Shown here: in pieces, positions 1 through 6,484 of the stretch
Numbering within the stretch: position 1 is the stretch's first letter
Layout: each line of letters opens with the position of its first letter
DNA from: DATLZM01 sp035559315
Lineage (GTDB): Bacteria > Actinomycetota > UBA4738 > HRBIN12
Assembly (NCBI GenBank): GCA_035559315.1
Contig: DATMBJ010000161.1
Location: forward strand, 1-47,978
Direction of reading: 5' to 3'
Length of the DNA: 47,978 nucleotides
Notes under the pieces: generated by a model
What the model was told of the DNA's origin: nothing
What the model saw: only the letters and a program-made list of their open reading frames with translations
The model's database searches: none
Translations under genes and position numbers: made by a program

Positions 1-372
1 GGCCTCGGCGCGGCCACGGTCGCCTTCGGACGGACCTCGGTGGAGGCCGGGCTCTGGCCCCTCGCCGCCGCGAAGGCCGTGACGGTCGCGCTGCTCCTTC
101 CGGTGGCCGGCGCGGGCGGGCGCGGCGGAGCGTGGGGCGGGAGGGGACTCCGCCTCGCCCTGGGGGCGGGCCTGGCCGACGCCCTGGCCACCGTCCTCCT
201 CGTGCTCGCCGTGCAGCGGGGCCCGCTCAGCCTGGTGGGGGTCCTGGTCTCCCTGTACCCGGCGAGCACCGTGGTCCTCGCGCGGGTGATCCTGGCCGAG
301 CGGGTGGGCCGGGCCCAGGCCGTGGGGCTCGGGCTGGCCGCCGCCGCGGTCGCGATGATCGCCGCAGGCTGA
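1..372 (+). CDS. EamA/DMT-family transporter, C-terminal part (5' truncated)
   Basis: The reading frame is open from base 1, so the start lies outside the window and only the last 123 codons are seen. The visible part is nearly all hydrophobic, with about four membrane segments. It contains the stretch VGVLVSLYPASTVVLARVIL followed by AERVGRAQAVGLGLAAAAVA, the usual final repeat of EamA (drug/metabolite transporter) proteins, where a short ER-containing loop joins the last two helices. The family exports small metabolites or amino acids across the inner membrane; the substrate cannot be told from this fragment. It ends with TGA inside a short palindrome shared with the convergent PAC2 gene, only 4 bases from that gene's stop. 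Family assignment is good; everything upstream is unknown. Confidence 0.75.
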   Translation, partial: GLGAATVAFGRTSVEAGLWPLAAAKAVTVALLLPVAGAGGRGGAWGGRGLRLALGAGLADALATVLLVLAVQRGPLSLVGVLVSLYPASTVVLARVILAERVGRAQAVGLGLAAAAVAMIAAG

Positions 373-380
373 GCGCTCAG
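369..380. other. 12-bp palindrome holding both convergent stop codons
   Basis: CTGAGCGCTCAG is a perfect palindrome. It contains the TGA of the EamA gene (370-372) and, on the other strand, the TGA of the PAC2 gene (377-379). It is the only sequence between the two genes, so it could act as a very short bidirectional transcript end, though no T-tract follows on either side. A closely similar arrangement occurs at 24860-24877. Confidence 0.4.
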
Positions 381-1249
381 GTCGGACCGGGACGGTCGTC
401 CTCGGCGCCTCCGTCCGCCCGCTGGCGGAGGAACCGCTCGATCTCGGCGATCAGATCCTCCCCAGCGGGTCGCCCCTGTTCGTCGGCCATCATCTCGAGG
501 CGCGCGACGTAGGCCCTGGACTCCTCGTCGGCGGCCACGGCGGCGTCCAGACGCTCCCGGGTGGTGTCCGCCGCGCGCCGGAGGTCCGCGGTGTCGAACG
601 TCACCCCCAGGTGTCGGCCGACGTGCTCGAGGAGGGCGATCGCCGCGGCCGGGTAGGTCGACCCGACGTAGTGCGGGACCTGCGCGTAGAAGCCGACGGT
701 CGGGATCCCGCTCCCCGCGACCGCGAACTCCACCGCGCTGAGCGCCGCCGAGGGCACGCGGAGGAGCCCGGCCGGGCCCTGGGGGACGTCGTCGGGCAGC
801 AGGCCGGGCTTGGAGGCCGTGCCCAGGACCGGGACGGGGCGGGTGTGCGGGACGGCCGCCGGGAGCGAGCCCAGCGAGATCCACTCCACGACGCCGAGCC
901 GCAGGCAGAGCTCGAGGACGTCCGCGCCGAGCTCCTGCCACCGGAAGTCGGGCTCCGGGCCCACGAGGGCCAGGACGTCGCGCTCCCCGATGCGGCGGCC
1001 CCGGAGCGACAGCTCCGGCCACGTGAGCTCCGTCAGGGTCCCGTCCACGACGTCCAGGACCGGACGGCGCGCCCGGTAGTCGTAGAGGGCGTCGGGATCG
1101 AACGTCGCGAGCGTGCGACCTCCGTCTGCCACCCGGGCGGCGGCCGCGGTCGAGGCCCCCGCCGCGTCGATCCACCCGTCGAACGCCGCCACGAGCGCGG
1201 GGGCCGTGAGCGCGGGGGGAGGGTCCTCGGAGAGCCGGTACAGGGCCAT
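377..1249 (-). CDS. PAC2 family protein (proteasome-assembly-chaperone fold)
   Basis: The 290-residue protein matches the actinobacterial PAC2 family, whose fold resembles archaeal and eukaryotic proteasome assembly chaperones. Near the N-terminus it has FDGWIDAAG (residues 23-31), a hallmark start of the family. Later it has a Gly-rich core and GFYAQVPHYVGSTYPAAA before a helical C-terminal tail rich in Glu and Arg. The family is common in actinobacteria that have proteasomes, but its cellular role is not settled. An ATG four codons upstream (1261) is possible, but TATGCT at 1262-1257 overlaps that codon. TATGCT sits 7 nt before the ATG at 1249, so I chose the latter as a leaderless start. 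It is divergent from fmdB and convergent with EamA. The family call is firm; the start is an inference. Confidence 0.85.
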   Translation of the reverse strand: MALYRLSEDPPPALTAPALVAAFDGWIDAAGASTAAAARVADGGRTLATFDPDALYDYRARRPVLDVVDGTLTELTWPELSLRGRRIGERDVLALVGPEPDFRWQELGADVLELCLRLGVVEWISLGSLPAAVPHTRPVPVLGTASKPGLLPDDVPQGPAGLLRVPSAALSAVEFAVAGSGIPTVGFYAQVPHYVGSTYPAAAIALLEHVGRHLGVTFDTADLRRAADTTRERLDAAVAADEESRAYVARLEMMADEQGRPAGEDLIAEIERFLRQRADGGAEDDRPGPT

Positions 1250-1256
1250 CGACCGG

Positions 1257-1262
1257 AGCATA
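1257..1262 (-). promoter_or_regulatory. -10 element TATGCT for the PAC2 gene
   Basis: On the minus strand TATGCT ends 7 nt before the ATG at 1249, which places a typical transcription start on the start codon itself. No Shine-Dalgarno sequence and no recognisable -35 box are present. Confidence 0.5.
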
Positions 1263-1289
1263 GCCCCCGAGGCGCGGCTCGCGCCCGGG

Positions 1290-1305
1290 GGCGCCGGCCG
1301 GCGCC
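1290..1305. promoter_or_regulatory. 16-bp perfect GC palindrome beside the fmdB -10 element
   Basis: GGCGCCGGCCGGCGCC is a perfect palindrome lying one base upstream of the fmdB -10 and within the 58-bp region between divergent PAC2 and fmdB. A dimeric repressor bound there would block fmdB. In DNA this rich in G and C such palindromes also arise by chance, so the functional reading is weak. Confidence 0.25.
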
Positions 1306-1306
1306 G

Positions 1307-1312
1307 TAGACT
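1307..1312 (+). promoter_or_regulatory. -10 element TAGACT for fmdB
   Basis: TAGACT ends 7 nt before the ATG at 1320 with no ribosome-binding site between, the arrangement expected for a leaderless transcript. Confidence 0.5.
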
Positions 1313-1319
1313 TCCGCCG

Positions 1320-1523
1320 ATGCCGATCTACGAGTTCGCGTGCGACGGGTGCGGCCACCGGTTCGAGGAGCTCCTGGCCCGGACCGCGGCCGATCCGGCC
1401 TGCCCGTCCTGCGGGAGCGCGTCCGTCACGCGGCTCATCTCGCTCTTCGCCACGGCCGGCCAGGAGGGCTCCGGCGGAGGGTGCGCCTGCGGCGGGCGCT
1501 GCGCCTGCGGCCGGCGGTCCTGA
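1320..1523 (+). CDS. FmdB family zinc-ribbon regulatory protein
   Basis: This 67-residue protein begins MPIYEFACDGCGHRFEEL, the standard opening of the FmdB/CxxC_CXXC_SSSS family. It has two CxxC knuckles (CDGC at residues 8-11 and CPSC near 29-32) that would bind one zinc ion. The C-terminal tail carries four more cysteines in Gly-rich CACGGRCACG, which could form a second metal site. Members are small putative regulators or metal-binding adaptors; the name comes from the methylotroph fmd amidase cluster, and no general function is established. The ATG is set by family alignment and by TAGACT 7 nt upstream. The downstream minus-strand small ORF ends 20 bases away. Confidence 0.88.
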   Translation: MPIYEFACDGCGHRFEELLARTAADPACPSCGSASVTRLISLFATAGQEGSGGGCACGGRCACGRRS

Positions 1524-1543
1524 GGTCGAGGGGCCAGCACGGG

Positions 1544-1717
1544 TCAGCCGGGCGTCGTGGGACCGGGAGCGACGGCGCGCCGGGCCCTCGGGGTGCGGTC
1601 CGCCTCGGCTGAGGCGGCCGCGTGCTCGCGCGCCGCGACCCATCGGATCAGGAGGGGGTAGGAGAAGACCCCCAGGCCCGTCCCGGCCAGCAGTCCGAGG
1701 AGGAACGCGGCGGCCAC
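1544..1717 (-). CDS. Small single-pass membrane protein, unknown function
   Basis: This possible gene encodes 57 residues from a GTG at 1717. The first 25 residues form one hydrophobic segment (AAAFLLGLLAGTGLGVFSYP) followed by LLIRWVAAR and a basic, Ala-rich tail. That is the pattern of a small bitopic membrane protein with its C-terminus in the cytoplasm. No family is recognised. It faces away from the KdpD-like kinase gene, and the repeat array at 1740-1789 lies just upstream, so both may share a control region. There is no convincing ribosome-binding site or -10 element. The clean hydrophobic segment and the otherwise empty position argue for a real gene; the short length and weak start signal argue against. 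Confidence 0.4.
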   Translation of the reverse strand: MAAAFLLGLLAGTGLGVFSYPLLIRWVAAREHAAASAEADRTPRARRAVAPGPTTPG

Positions 1718-1739
1718 GACCCCAGGGTCGCACCGAAGG

Positions 1740-1789
1740 CGTCTGCGAGGCGTCAGCGGCCGCGGGGAGGACGTCAGGATCCCGTCAGG
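1740..1789 (+). promoter_or_regulatory. Four CGTCAGG-like direct repeats, likely OmpR/PhoB-type operator
   Basis: Repeats are CGTCTGC at 1740, CGTCAGC at 1751, CGTCAGG at 1772 and CGTCAGG at 1783. Spacings are 11, 21 and 11 bp, so they form two pairs of 7-bp half-sites separated by 4 bp and lie close to one DNA face. OmpR/PhoB-subfamily regulators bind as dimers to direct repeats with this 11-bp period. The array lies 52-101 bp upstream of the kinase-regulator operon whose second gene encodes such a regulator, so autoregulation is the simplest reading. It may also control the divergent small ORF. Confidence 0.45.
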
Positions 1790-1840
1790 GTTCGCGGGAG
1801 CCCGTTGTCGCGCTCCCCGACTCGTACCACGCTGGAGCCG

Positions 1841-3247
1841 ATGGGCATCGTGGGATCCCGATGGGGGCGGATCCGCGGGCGGGCGCTGCTGGCGGGCGTC
1901 GCGGCGCCCCTCGCGGTCACCGCGCTCGCCCTCGTCCCGTTCGACGTCTCCCCGACCATCGCGGCGCTCCTCTACGTCCCGGCGACGATGGGCGCCGCGG
2001 TGCTCGGGGGCGCGCCCGCCGGGATCCTGGCGTCGGCGCTCTCGTTCCTCGGCCTGAACTTCTTCTTCACCGCGCCCGTCCACACGCTGCGGGTCGAGCG
2101 CGCGGAGGACCTCGTCGCGCTGGTCGTGTTCCTGGTGGTCTCCCTCGGGGCGGCGACGCTGCTCTCCACGGCGCTGCGGGAGCGCGAGGCGGCGCTCGGG
2201 AGGGAGCGGGAGACCCGGCTGCTCCAGGTCGCCGGGGAGCGGCTGCTGGGCGGGGAGGAGGTCGGTGCCGTGGTGCGGGACGTGGCTCGCGCCACCGTTG
2301 CCCTGTTCGACCTGGCCCGGTGCGAGGTGGAAGTGGAGGGGGGTCCCCCGGTGGTCGTGGAGGCGGAGGTCCCCCCGGCCGGGGAGGAAGTGACCGTGCC
2401 GATGCGGACCAGGGACCGCGAGGTCGGGCGGATCAGGATGGTCCCGTCGGCCCGACGACCGGCGATCCCGGAGGCGGCCCGGGCCTTCGCGCGGTCGCTC
2501 GGGTCCCAGGTGGCGCTGGCGATCGAGGCCGTGCGCCTGGCCTCGGAGGCGAGCCGCGCCCAGGCCGACGCCGAGGCCAGCACGCTCCGGGCGGCGCTGT
2601 TCTCGGCCGTCACCCACGACCTCCGCACGCCGCTCGCCTCGATCACCGCCGCCGTGACGAACCTCCTCGACGGGTCGGCGACGTTCACCGACGCGGATCG
2701 GAAGGAGGCCCTGGAGACGATCCGGGAGGAGGCGGAGCGCCTGGACCGGCTGGTCGGGAACCTCATGCAGCTCGCCCGGGCCCGCGCCGGCGCCCTCGCG
2801 CCCCAGAAGCGGCCCGCCGCCATCGCCGACGTGGTCGAGGGCGCGGTGGCCCGGCTCCAGCCGATGCTGCGGGACCGGCCCGTCCGGCTCCTGCTCCGGG
2901 AGGACATCCCGGACGTCCCGATGGACGTGGGGCAGATCGACCAGGTGCTCGGGAACCTGCTCGAGAACGCGGTGCGCCACGCGCCGGGCTCGGAGGTCAC
3001 GGTGTCCGCCGCCCGGTGGCAGCGCTGGGTGGAGGTGCGGGTCTCCGACCACGGACCCGGGATCCCCCGCGGGGAGCGCGAGCGGGTCTTCGAACCGTTC
3101 GCGCGCGGCGGCTCGCGCGACGGCGGGACGGGGCTCGGGCTGTCGATCGCCCGGGCCCTGGTCGAGGCCCACGGCGGCCGGATCTGGATCGAGGACGCGC
3201 CGGGAGGCGGCACGTCGGTGGTGTTCCAGCTCCCGCTCTCGGCGTGA
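1841..3247 (+). CDS. KdpD-like sensor histidine kinase with DUF4118 membrane domain
   Basis: The 468-residue protein starts with four closely packed membrane helices (about residues 12-105, including LGLNFFFTAPVHTLRVER) typical of the DUF4118 region of KdpD. A GAF-like segment of about 100 residues follows. The HisKA dimerisation helix has phosphoacceptor His259 in AVTHDLRTPLASI, and the HATPase domain has N-box NLLENAVRHA, G1 box DHGPGIP and G2 box GGTGLGLSIA. Full KdpD is near 900 residues and has a cytoplasmic sensor and a Usp domain ahead of the helices. Both are missing here, and no kdpFABC pump genes lie in the window. The ATG has CTGGAG upstream. The stop overlaps the regulator start by one base (TGATG), so the pair is translationally coupled. 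A signal other than K+ is possible. Confidence 0.85.
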   Translation: MGIVGSRWGRIRGRALLAGVAAPLAVTALALVPFDVSPTIAALLYVPATMGAAVLGGAPAGILASALSFLGLNFFFTAPVHTLRVERAEDLVALVVFLVVSLGAATLLSTALREREAALGRERETRLLQVAGERLLGGEEVGAVVRDVARATVALFDLARCEVEVEGGPPVVVEAEVPPAGEEVTVPMRTRDREVGRIRMVPSARRPAIPEAARAFARSLGSQVALAIEAVRLASEASRAQADAEASTLRAALFSAVTHDLRTPLASITAAVTNLLDGSATFTDADRKEALETIREEAERLDRLVGNLMQLARARAGALAPQKRPAAIADVVEGAVARLQPMLRDRPVRLLLREDIPDVPMDVGQIDQVLGNLLENAVRHAPGSEVTVSAARWQRWVEVRVSDHGPGIPRGERERVFEPFARGGSRDGGTGLGLSIARALVEAHGGRIWIEDAPGGGTSVVFQLPLSA

Positions 3248-3933
3248 TGGCGGCGGAGCGCGTGCTCGTGGTGGACGACGACCCGCAGATCCTGCGGGCG
3301 CTCCGGACCGGGCTCCGGACCCACGGCTACGACGTGGTCACCGCCGGGAACGGGGAGACCGCGCTCGCGGTCCTCGCGGCGAGCGCCGTGGACGTCGTCG
3401 TGCTCGACCTCGGGCTCCCCGGGATCGACGGGCACGAGGTGATCCGCCGCCTCCGCGGCTGGTCGGACGTGCCGGTGGTCGTGCTCTCGGTCCGCGACGC
3501 CCAGCAGGAGAAGGTCGCGGCGCTCGACGCCGGGGCCGACGACTACCTGGTGAAGCCGTTCGCGATGCCCGAGCTCCTCGCGCGGCTGCGGGCGGTCCGA
3601 CGGCGGGCGCGGCCGGCCGCCGCGGAGGCCACGCTCCGGTTCGGTCCCCTCGAGGTCGACCTCGCCCGGCGGCTGGTGCGGATCGACGGCGAGCCGGTCC
3701 ACCTCACCGCCACGGAGCTCCGCCTGCTCGAGGCCATGGTCACGAGCCCGGGGAAGCTGCTCACGCACGCCTGGCTGCTCCGCAAGGTGTGGGGGCCCGC
3801 CTACGAGCACGACGCGCACCTGCTCCGCGTCTACGTCCAGCAGCTCCGGCGGAAGCTCCGGGACGACCCCGCCCACCCGACGTTCATCCTCACCGAGACC
3901 GGGCTCGGCTACCGGTGGATGCCGGAGCCGTGA
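3247..3933 (+). CDS. kdpE: KdpE-like response regulator (OmpR/PhoB family)
   Basis: This 228-residue protein has a complete receiver domain: acidic triad DDD at 10-12, phosphoacceptor Asp54 in VVLDLGLPGIDG, and Lys103 in DDYLVKPF. A winged-helix DNA-binding domain follows (about residues 128-226) with ELRLLEAMVTSPGKLLTHAWLL in two adjoining helices and a C-terminal hairpin ending TETGLGYRW. This is the standard KdpE/OmpR layout and length. It is cotranscribed with the upstream kinase, sharing one base at the junction. By subfamily it should bind direct repeats with 11-bp period, and such repeats lie ahead of the operon at 1740-1789. The target regulon is unknown because kdpFABC is not seen. 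The gene is convergent with the LCP gene across a strong hairpin. Confidence 0.85.
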   Translation: MAAERVLVVDDDPQILRALRTGLRTHGYDVVTAGNGETALAVLAASAVDVVVLDLGLPGIDGHEVIRRLRGWSDVPVVVLSVRDAQQEKVAALDAGADDYLVKPFAMPELLARLRAVRRRARPAAAEATLRFGPLEVDLARRLVRIDGEPVHLTATELRLLEAMVTSPGKLLTHAWLLRKVWGPAYEHDAHLLRVYVQQLRRKLRDDPAHPTFILTETGLGYRWMPEP

Positions 3934-3938
3934 GGCGC

Positions 3939-3961
3939 CGGGCCCGCCCTACCCGGGCCCG
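3939..3961. terminator. Bidirectional hairpin between convergent genes
   Basis: CGGGCCCG (3939-3946) and CGGGCCCG (3954-3961) form an 8-bp all-GC stem with a 7-nt loop that contains the LCP stop codon. It starts 5 bases after the regulator stop. No T-run is present, as usual in high-GC actinobacteria, so it may end transcripts from both sides without the classical U-tract. Confidence 0.5.
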
Positions 3962-5385
3962 CCCAGGACCGCGTCGGCGCGGAGGTCCCGGAAGACGGCC
4001 TGGGCCTCCCCGCCGAGCCGGATGACGCTCGCGCCCCCCACGGTCGTGCCGGTCCCCGAGACGACCCGGACGCGGACCCGGACGGGGTCGATCGTCGAGG
4101 CGGCGAGGAGGAGGTCGAGGGCCTCCCGGAGCGAGAGGTCGGTGCGGAGGAACCGCGCGGCGGCGACGGCCCAGCGCAGGAGCGTGCGGGGGTCCCGCCG
4201 GAGGTCGGCCCGGAACTCCCGGAGCGCGGCGAGCATGAGCCGGCCCTGGTTCAGCGAGCGGCCCACGTCGCCCCCGGGCGCGTCGTGCCGGTTCCGCGAG
4301 AACGCGAGCGCCTCCCGCCCCGACATCCGCGTCCGGCCGGGACGGAAGTGCGCGCGCGAGAAGGGGTCCTGCATGGCGTAGGGCACGTCGACCTCGATCC
4401 CTCCCACCGCGTCCACCAGGCGGCGGAACCCGTCGAAGCCCGTGAGCAGGTAGGCGTCGATCCGGATCCCGGTCAGGGCCTCCACGGTGCGGACCAGGAG
4501 CTGGGGGCCACCGATGACGGTCGCCGCGTTGATCCTCTGGGCGCCGGCCCCCGGGATCCCCACGACCGCGTCCCGGGGGATCCCCACGATCGAGGCCCGT
4601 CCCCGGGACGGGTTCACGCCGACGATGTGGATCGAGTCGGCCCGGCTGCGCTCGACCGACCACCCGGGGCGCGCGTCGGTCCCGATCACGAGGACGAAGA
4701 GCGGGCCGCCGCGCAGGCCGGGCGAGAACCGCCCGAGGGGGCGGCGCGCCTGGCGGGGGCCCGGGACCCTGCCCCGGACGTCGTAGGCGACGATCCGCCA
4801 CCCCCCGGGGCCCTTCCGGAGCGTGTAGTCCCCCCGGTGGCGGACGAGGTGCTCCGCGCCGCTCTCGGCGAGGGCGGTCCCCTCGAAGCGGACCGACGCG
4901 ACGGCCGAAGCGGGCCGGCGGCGTCGGTCCAGCAGGAACGAGACGTCGAGGCGGGCCCGGCGCGGCTCGACGGCCACGAGGAGCCGGGCGGCGGGGCCGA
5001 GCGTGAGGCGGCCGAGGTCGCGGCGCGCCTCCTCCCGGGCCGGTCCCGCGAAGAACCGCTCGAGGCCGGGGAACCGGCCGCCGGCCCAGGCCTCCGGGTC
5101 CACGAACCCCAGCTCGTACAGGCCGGCCAGGACGCCCCGGACCGCCCTGGCCGGGGCGCGGAGCCCGCGCGGGCGCGCCCGGCCCTCCACGCCGAGGGCC
5201 CGCACCCGACCGAGCTCGAGCCGGAGCCGGGGCGGCGGCGAGGGTGCATGGGAAGGGGAGGGCGGGGGTTCGGTCGGCGGGGCGGGCGGTGCCGACACCG
5301 ACGCCGGGAGGAGCGCGAACGCGGCCGCCAGGAGCCCGAGGACGCCCGCCGCGCCGGCCACGAGCGCGCGCCGTGCCGCCCTCAC
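3949..5385 (-). CDS. LCP family cell-wall ligase fused to an N-terminal SnoaL-like domain
   Basis: The 478-residue protein has one N-terminal membrane anchor (about 5-30) and a Pro-rich linker (to about 52). An alpha/beta domain of about 160 residues ends WRIVAYDVRG. The LytR-CpsA-Psr domain starts near residue 222 with FVLVIGTDARPG and contains RADSIHIVGVNPSRGRASIVGIPRD, the conserved Asp/Arg pattern that binds polyprenyl-pyrophosphate sugars. LCP enzymes move wall glycopolymers from lipid carriers to peptidoglycan outside the membrane. The N-terminal domain is clearly homologous to the separate gene at 19920-20609, which is coupled to a second LCP gene, so this is a natural fusion of that pair. 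The GTG at 5385 overlaps the stop of a possible 9-codon upstream ORF (GTGA). GGGGAG upstream could serve as ribosome-binding site. Exact acceptor polymer unknown. Confidence 0.85.
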   Translation of the reverse strand: MRAARRALVAGAAGVLGLLAAAFALLPASVSAPPAPPTEPPPSPSHAPSPPPRLRLELGRVRALGVEGRARPRGLRAPARAVRGVLAGLYELGFVDPEAWAGGRFPGLERFFAGPAREEARRDLGRLTLGPAARLLVAVEPRRARLDVSFLLDRRRRPASAVASVRFEGTALAESGAEHLVRHRGDYTLRKGPGGWRIVAYDVRGRVPGPRQARRPLGRFSPGLRGGPLFVLVIGTDARPGWSVERSRADSIHIVGVNPSRGRASIVGIPRDAVVGIPGAGAQRINAATVIGGPQLLVRTVEALTGIRIDAYLLTGFDGFRRLVDAVGGIEVDVPYAMQDPFSRAHFRPGRTRMSGREALAFSRNRHDAPGGDVGRSLNQGRLMLAALREFRADLRRDPRTLLRWAVAAARFLRTDLSLREALDLLLAASTIDPVRVRVRVVSGTGTTVGGASVIRLGGEAQAVFRDLRADAVLGGPG

Positions 5386-5411
5386 CGCTCCCCGGTGCGC
5401 CGGCCCCGCAT
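5382..5411 (-). CDS. Putative 9-residue leaderless upstream ORF coupled to the LCP gene
   Basis: ATG at 5411 opens a frame encoding MRGRRTGER and ends with TGA at 5384-5382. The TGA shares its first two bases with the GTG of the LCP gene (GTGA). TAGGCT ends 7 nt before this ATG, exactly the spacing seen at leaderless starts elsewhere in the window. A ribosome beginning on the 5' end of the message would stop on the LCP start codon, beside an internal GGGGAG. The peptide is strongly basic and has no recognisable function of its own; its role would be to deliver ribosomes. This rests on signal spacing only. Confidence 0.35.
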   Translation of the reverse strand: MRGRRTGER

Positions 5412-5418
5412 CCCCCCG

Positions 5419-5424
5419 AGCCTA
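5419..5424 (-). promoter_or_regulatory. -10 element TAGGCT for the upstream ORF and LCP gene
   Basis: TAGGCT on the minus strand ends 7 nt before the ATG at 5411. It overlaps a plus-strand TACCCT at 5423-5428 by two bases, so divergent transcripts would start from back-to-back -10 elements and could not be initiated at the same time. Confidence 0.45.
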
Positions 5425-5428
5425 CCCT
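5423..5428 (+). promoter_or_regulatory. -10 element TACCCT ahead of the LLM oxidoreductase gene
   Basis: TACCCT fits the TANNNT pattern seen before most plus-strand transcription units here. It would start a leader of about 60 nt that includes the strong GGAAGGAGG ribosome-binding site at 5478-5486. Confidence 0.35.
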
Positions 5429-5494
5429 GTCCGGAGCGGGATCCCTCGCCGTCGGCGCGGCATCCCCGGAGGATGGCGGAAGGAGGCGACGCTC

Positions 5495-6475
5495 GTGCTC
5501 AGGTTCGGTCTGCAGCTCCCGAGCTTCACGTTCCCCGGCGTCCCCGACGCGCGGCTGTTCGAGCGGGTCTCGGAGGTCGCCCGGGCCGCCGAGGAGGCCG
5601 GGTTCGACGCGTTCTTCGTGATGGACCACTTCCAGCAGATCCCGAGCGTCGGGGCGGTGGAGGAGCCGATGCTCGAGTGCTACACGCTGCTCGGCGCGGT
5701 GGCCGCCCGGACCTCGCGGATCCGGCTCGGGGCGCTCGTCACCGGCGTGGTCTACCGGAACCCGGCCCTCCTCGCGAAGGTGGTCACCACCCTGGACGTG
5801 GTCTCCGCCGGCCGCGCGATCCTGGGGATCGGGGCGGCGTGGAACGAGGACGAGGCGACCCGCTACGGCTACGACTGGCCACCGACCGGCGAGCGGTTCG
5901 ACCGGCTCGAGGACGCCCTCCGGATCTGCCGGGCGATGTTCGCGGGGACCCGGGCCACCGTCGAGGGGCGGTTCCACTCGGTCCGCGAGGCGTTGAACGT
6001 CCCGCCTCCGGTTCAGCCCGGGGGGCCGCCGATCCTGGTGGGCGGCGCGGGGGAGCGGCGGACGCTCCGGCTCGTGGCCCGCTACGCCGACGCCTGCAAC
6101 CTCTTCGGCGGCGTGGAGGAGGTTCGGGCCAAGCTCGCCGTGCTGGCGCGGCACTGCGAGGAGGTGGGGCGGGATCCGGCGACGATCGTCAAGACCCGCC
6201 TGGGCACCCTGGTGCTTGCGCCGACGATGGAGGAGGCGGAACGCCGCCAGCGGGAGCGGGCCCGCCGGCTCGGGGTGGACGAGGACGTGCTCCGGTTCCG
6301 GAGCACCGTGGGCGACCCCGACGCCGTGGCCGAGCAGGTGCAGGCCTTCTTCGACGCGGGCCTCGACGGGCTGATCTTCAACCTCCCCGCGGGCTCGCCC
6401 CCCGAGGACGTGGCGTTCGCCGGTCGCACGCTGGTCGAGCGGTTCGGCGCGGGGCCGACCCCGCGCTCCGGGTAG
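5495..6475 (+). CDS. LLM-class F420-dependent oxidoreductase
   Basis: The 326-residue protein is a luciferase-like (beta/alpha)8 barrel. It begins LRFGLQLPSF, then has AEEAGFDAFFVMDHF, IRLGALVTGVVYRNPALLAK and SAGRAILGIGAAWNEDEA. These are the usual strands and cofactor-loop sequences of the F420-using branch, in which a reduced deazaflavin exchanges hydride with an organic substrate. PPILVGGAGERRTLRLVARYADACNLFG, in adjoining pieces, marks the second half of the barrel. The substrate is not predictable. The GTG start is chosen because GGAAGGAGG lies 8 nt upstream and family alignment begins there. Its TAG stop overlaps the -10 element of the next gene. Use of F420 supports an actinobacterial source. 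Confidence 0.88.
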   Translation: MLRFGLQLPSFTFPGVPDARLFERVSEVARAAEEAGFDAFFVMDHFQQIPSVGAVEEPMLECYTLLGAVAARTSRIRLGALVTGVVYRNPALLAKVVTTLDVVSAGRAILGIGAAWNEDEATRYGYDWPPTGERFDRLEDALRICRAMFAGTRATVEGRFHSVREALNVPPPVQPGGPPILVGGAGERRTLRLVARYADACNLFGGVEEVRAKLAVLARHCEEVGRDPATIVKTRLGTLVLAPTMEEAERRQRERARRLGVDEDVLRFRSTVGDPDAVAEQVQAFFDAGLDGLIFNLPAGSPPEDVAFAGRTLVERFGAGPTPRSG

Positions 6476-6478
6476 GCT
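6473..6478 (+). promoter_or_regulatory. -10 element TAGGCT for the DoxX-like gene
   Basis: TAGGCT overlaps the TAG stop of the oxidoreductase gene and ends 6 nt before the GTG at 6485, with no ribosome-binding site between. A leaderless internal promoter is likely. Confidence 0.45.
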
Positions 6479-6484
6479 GGAACC

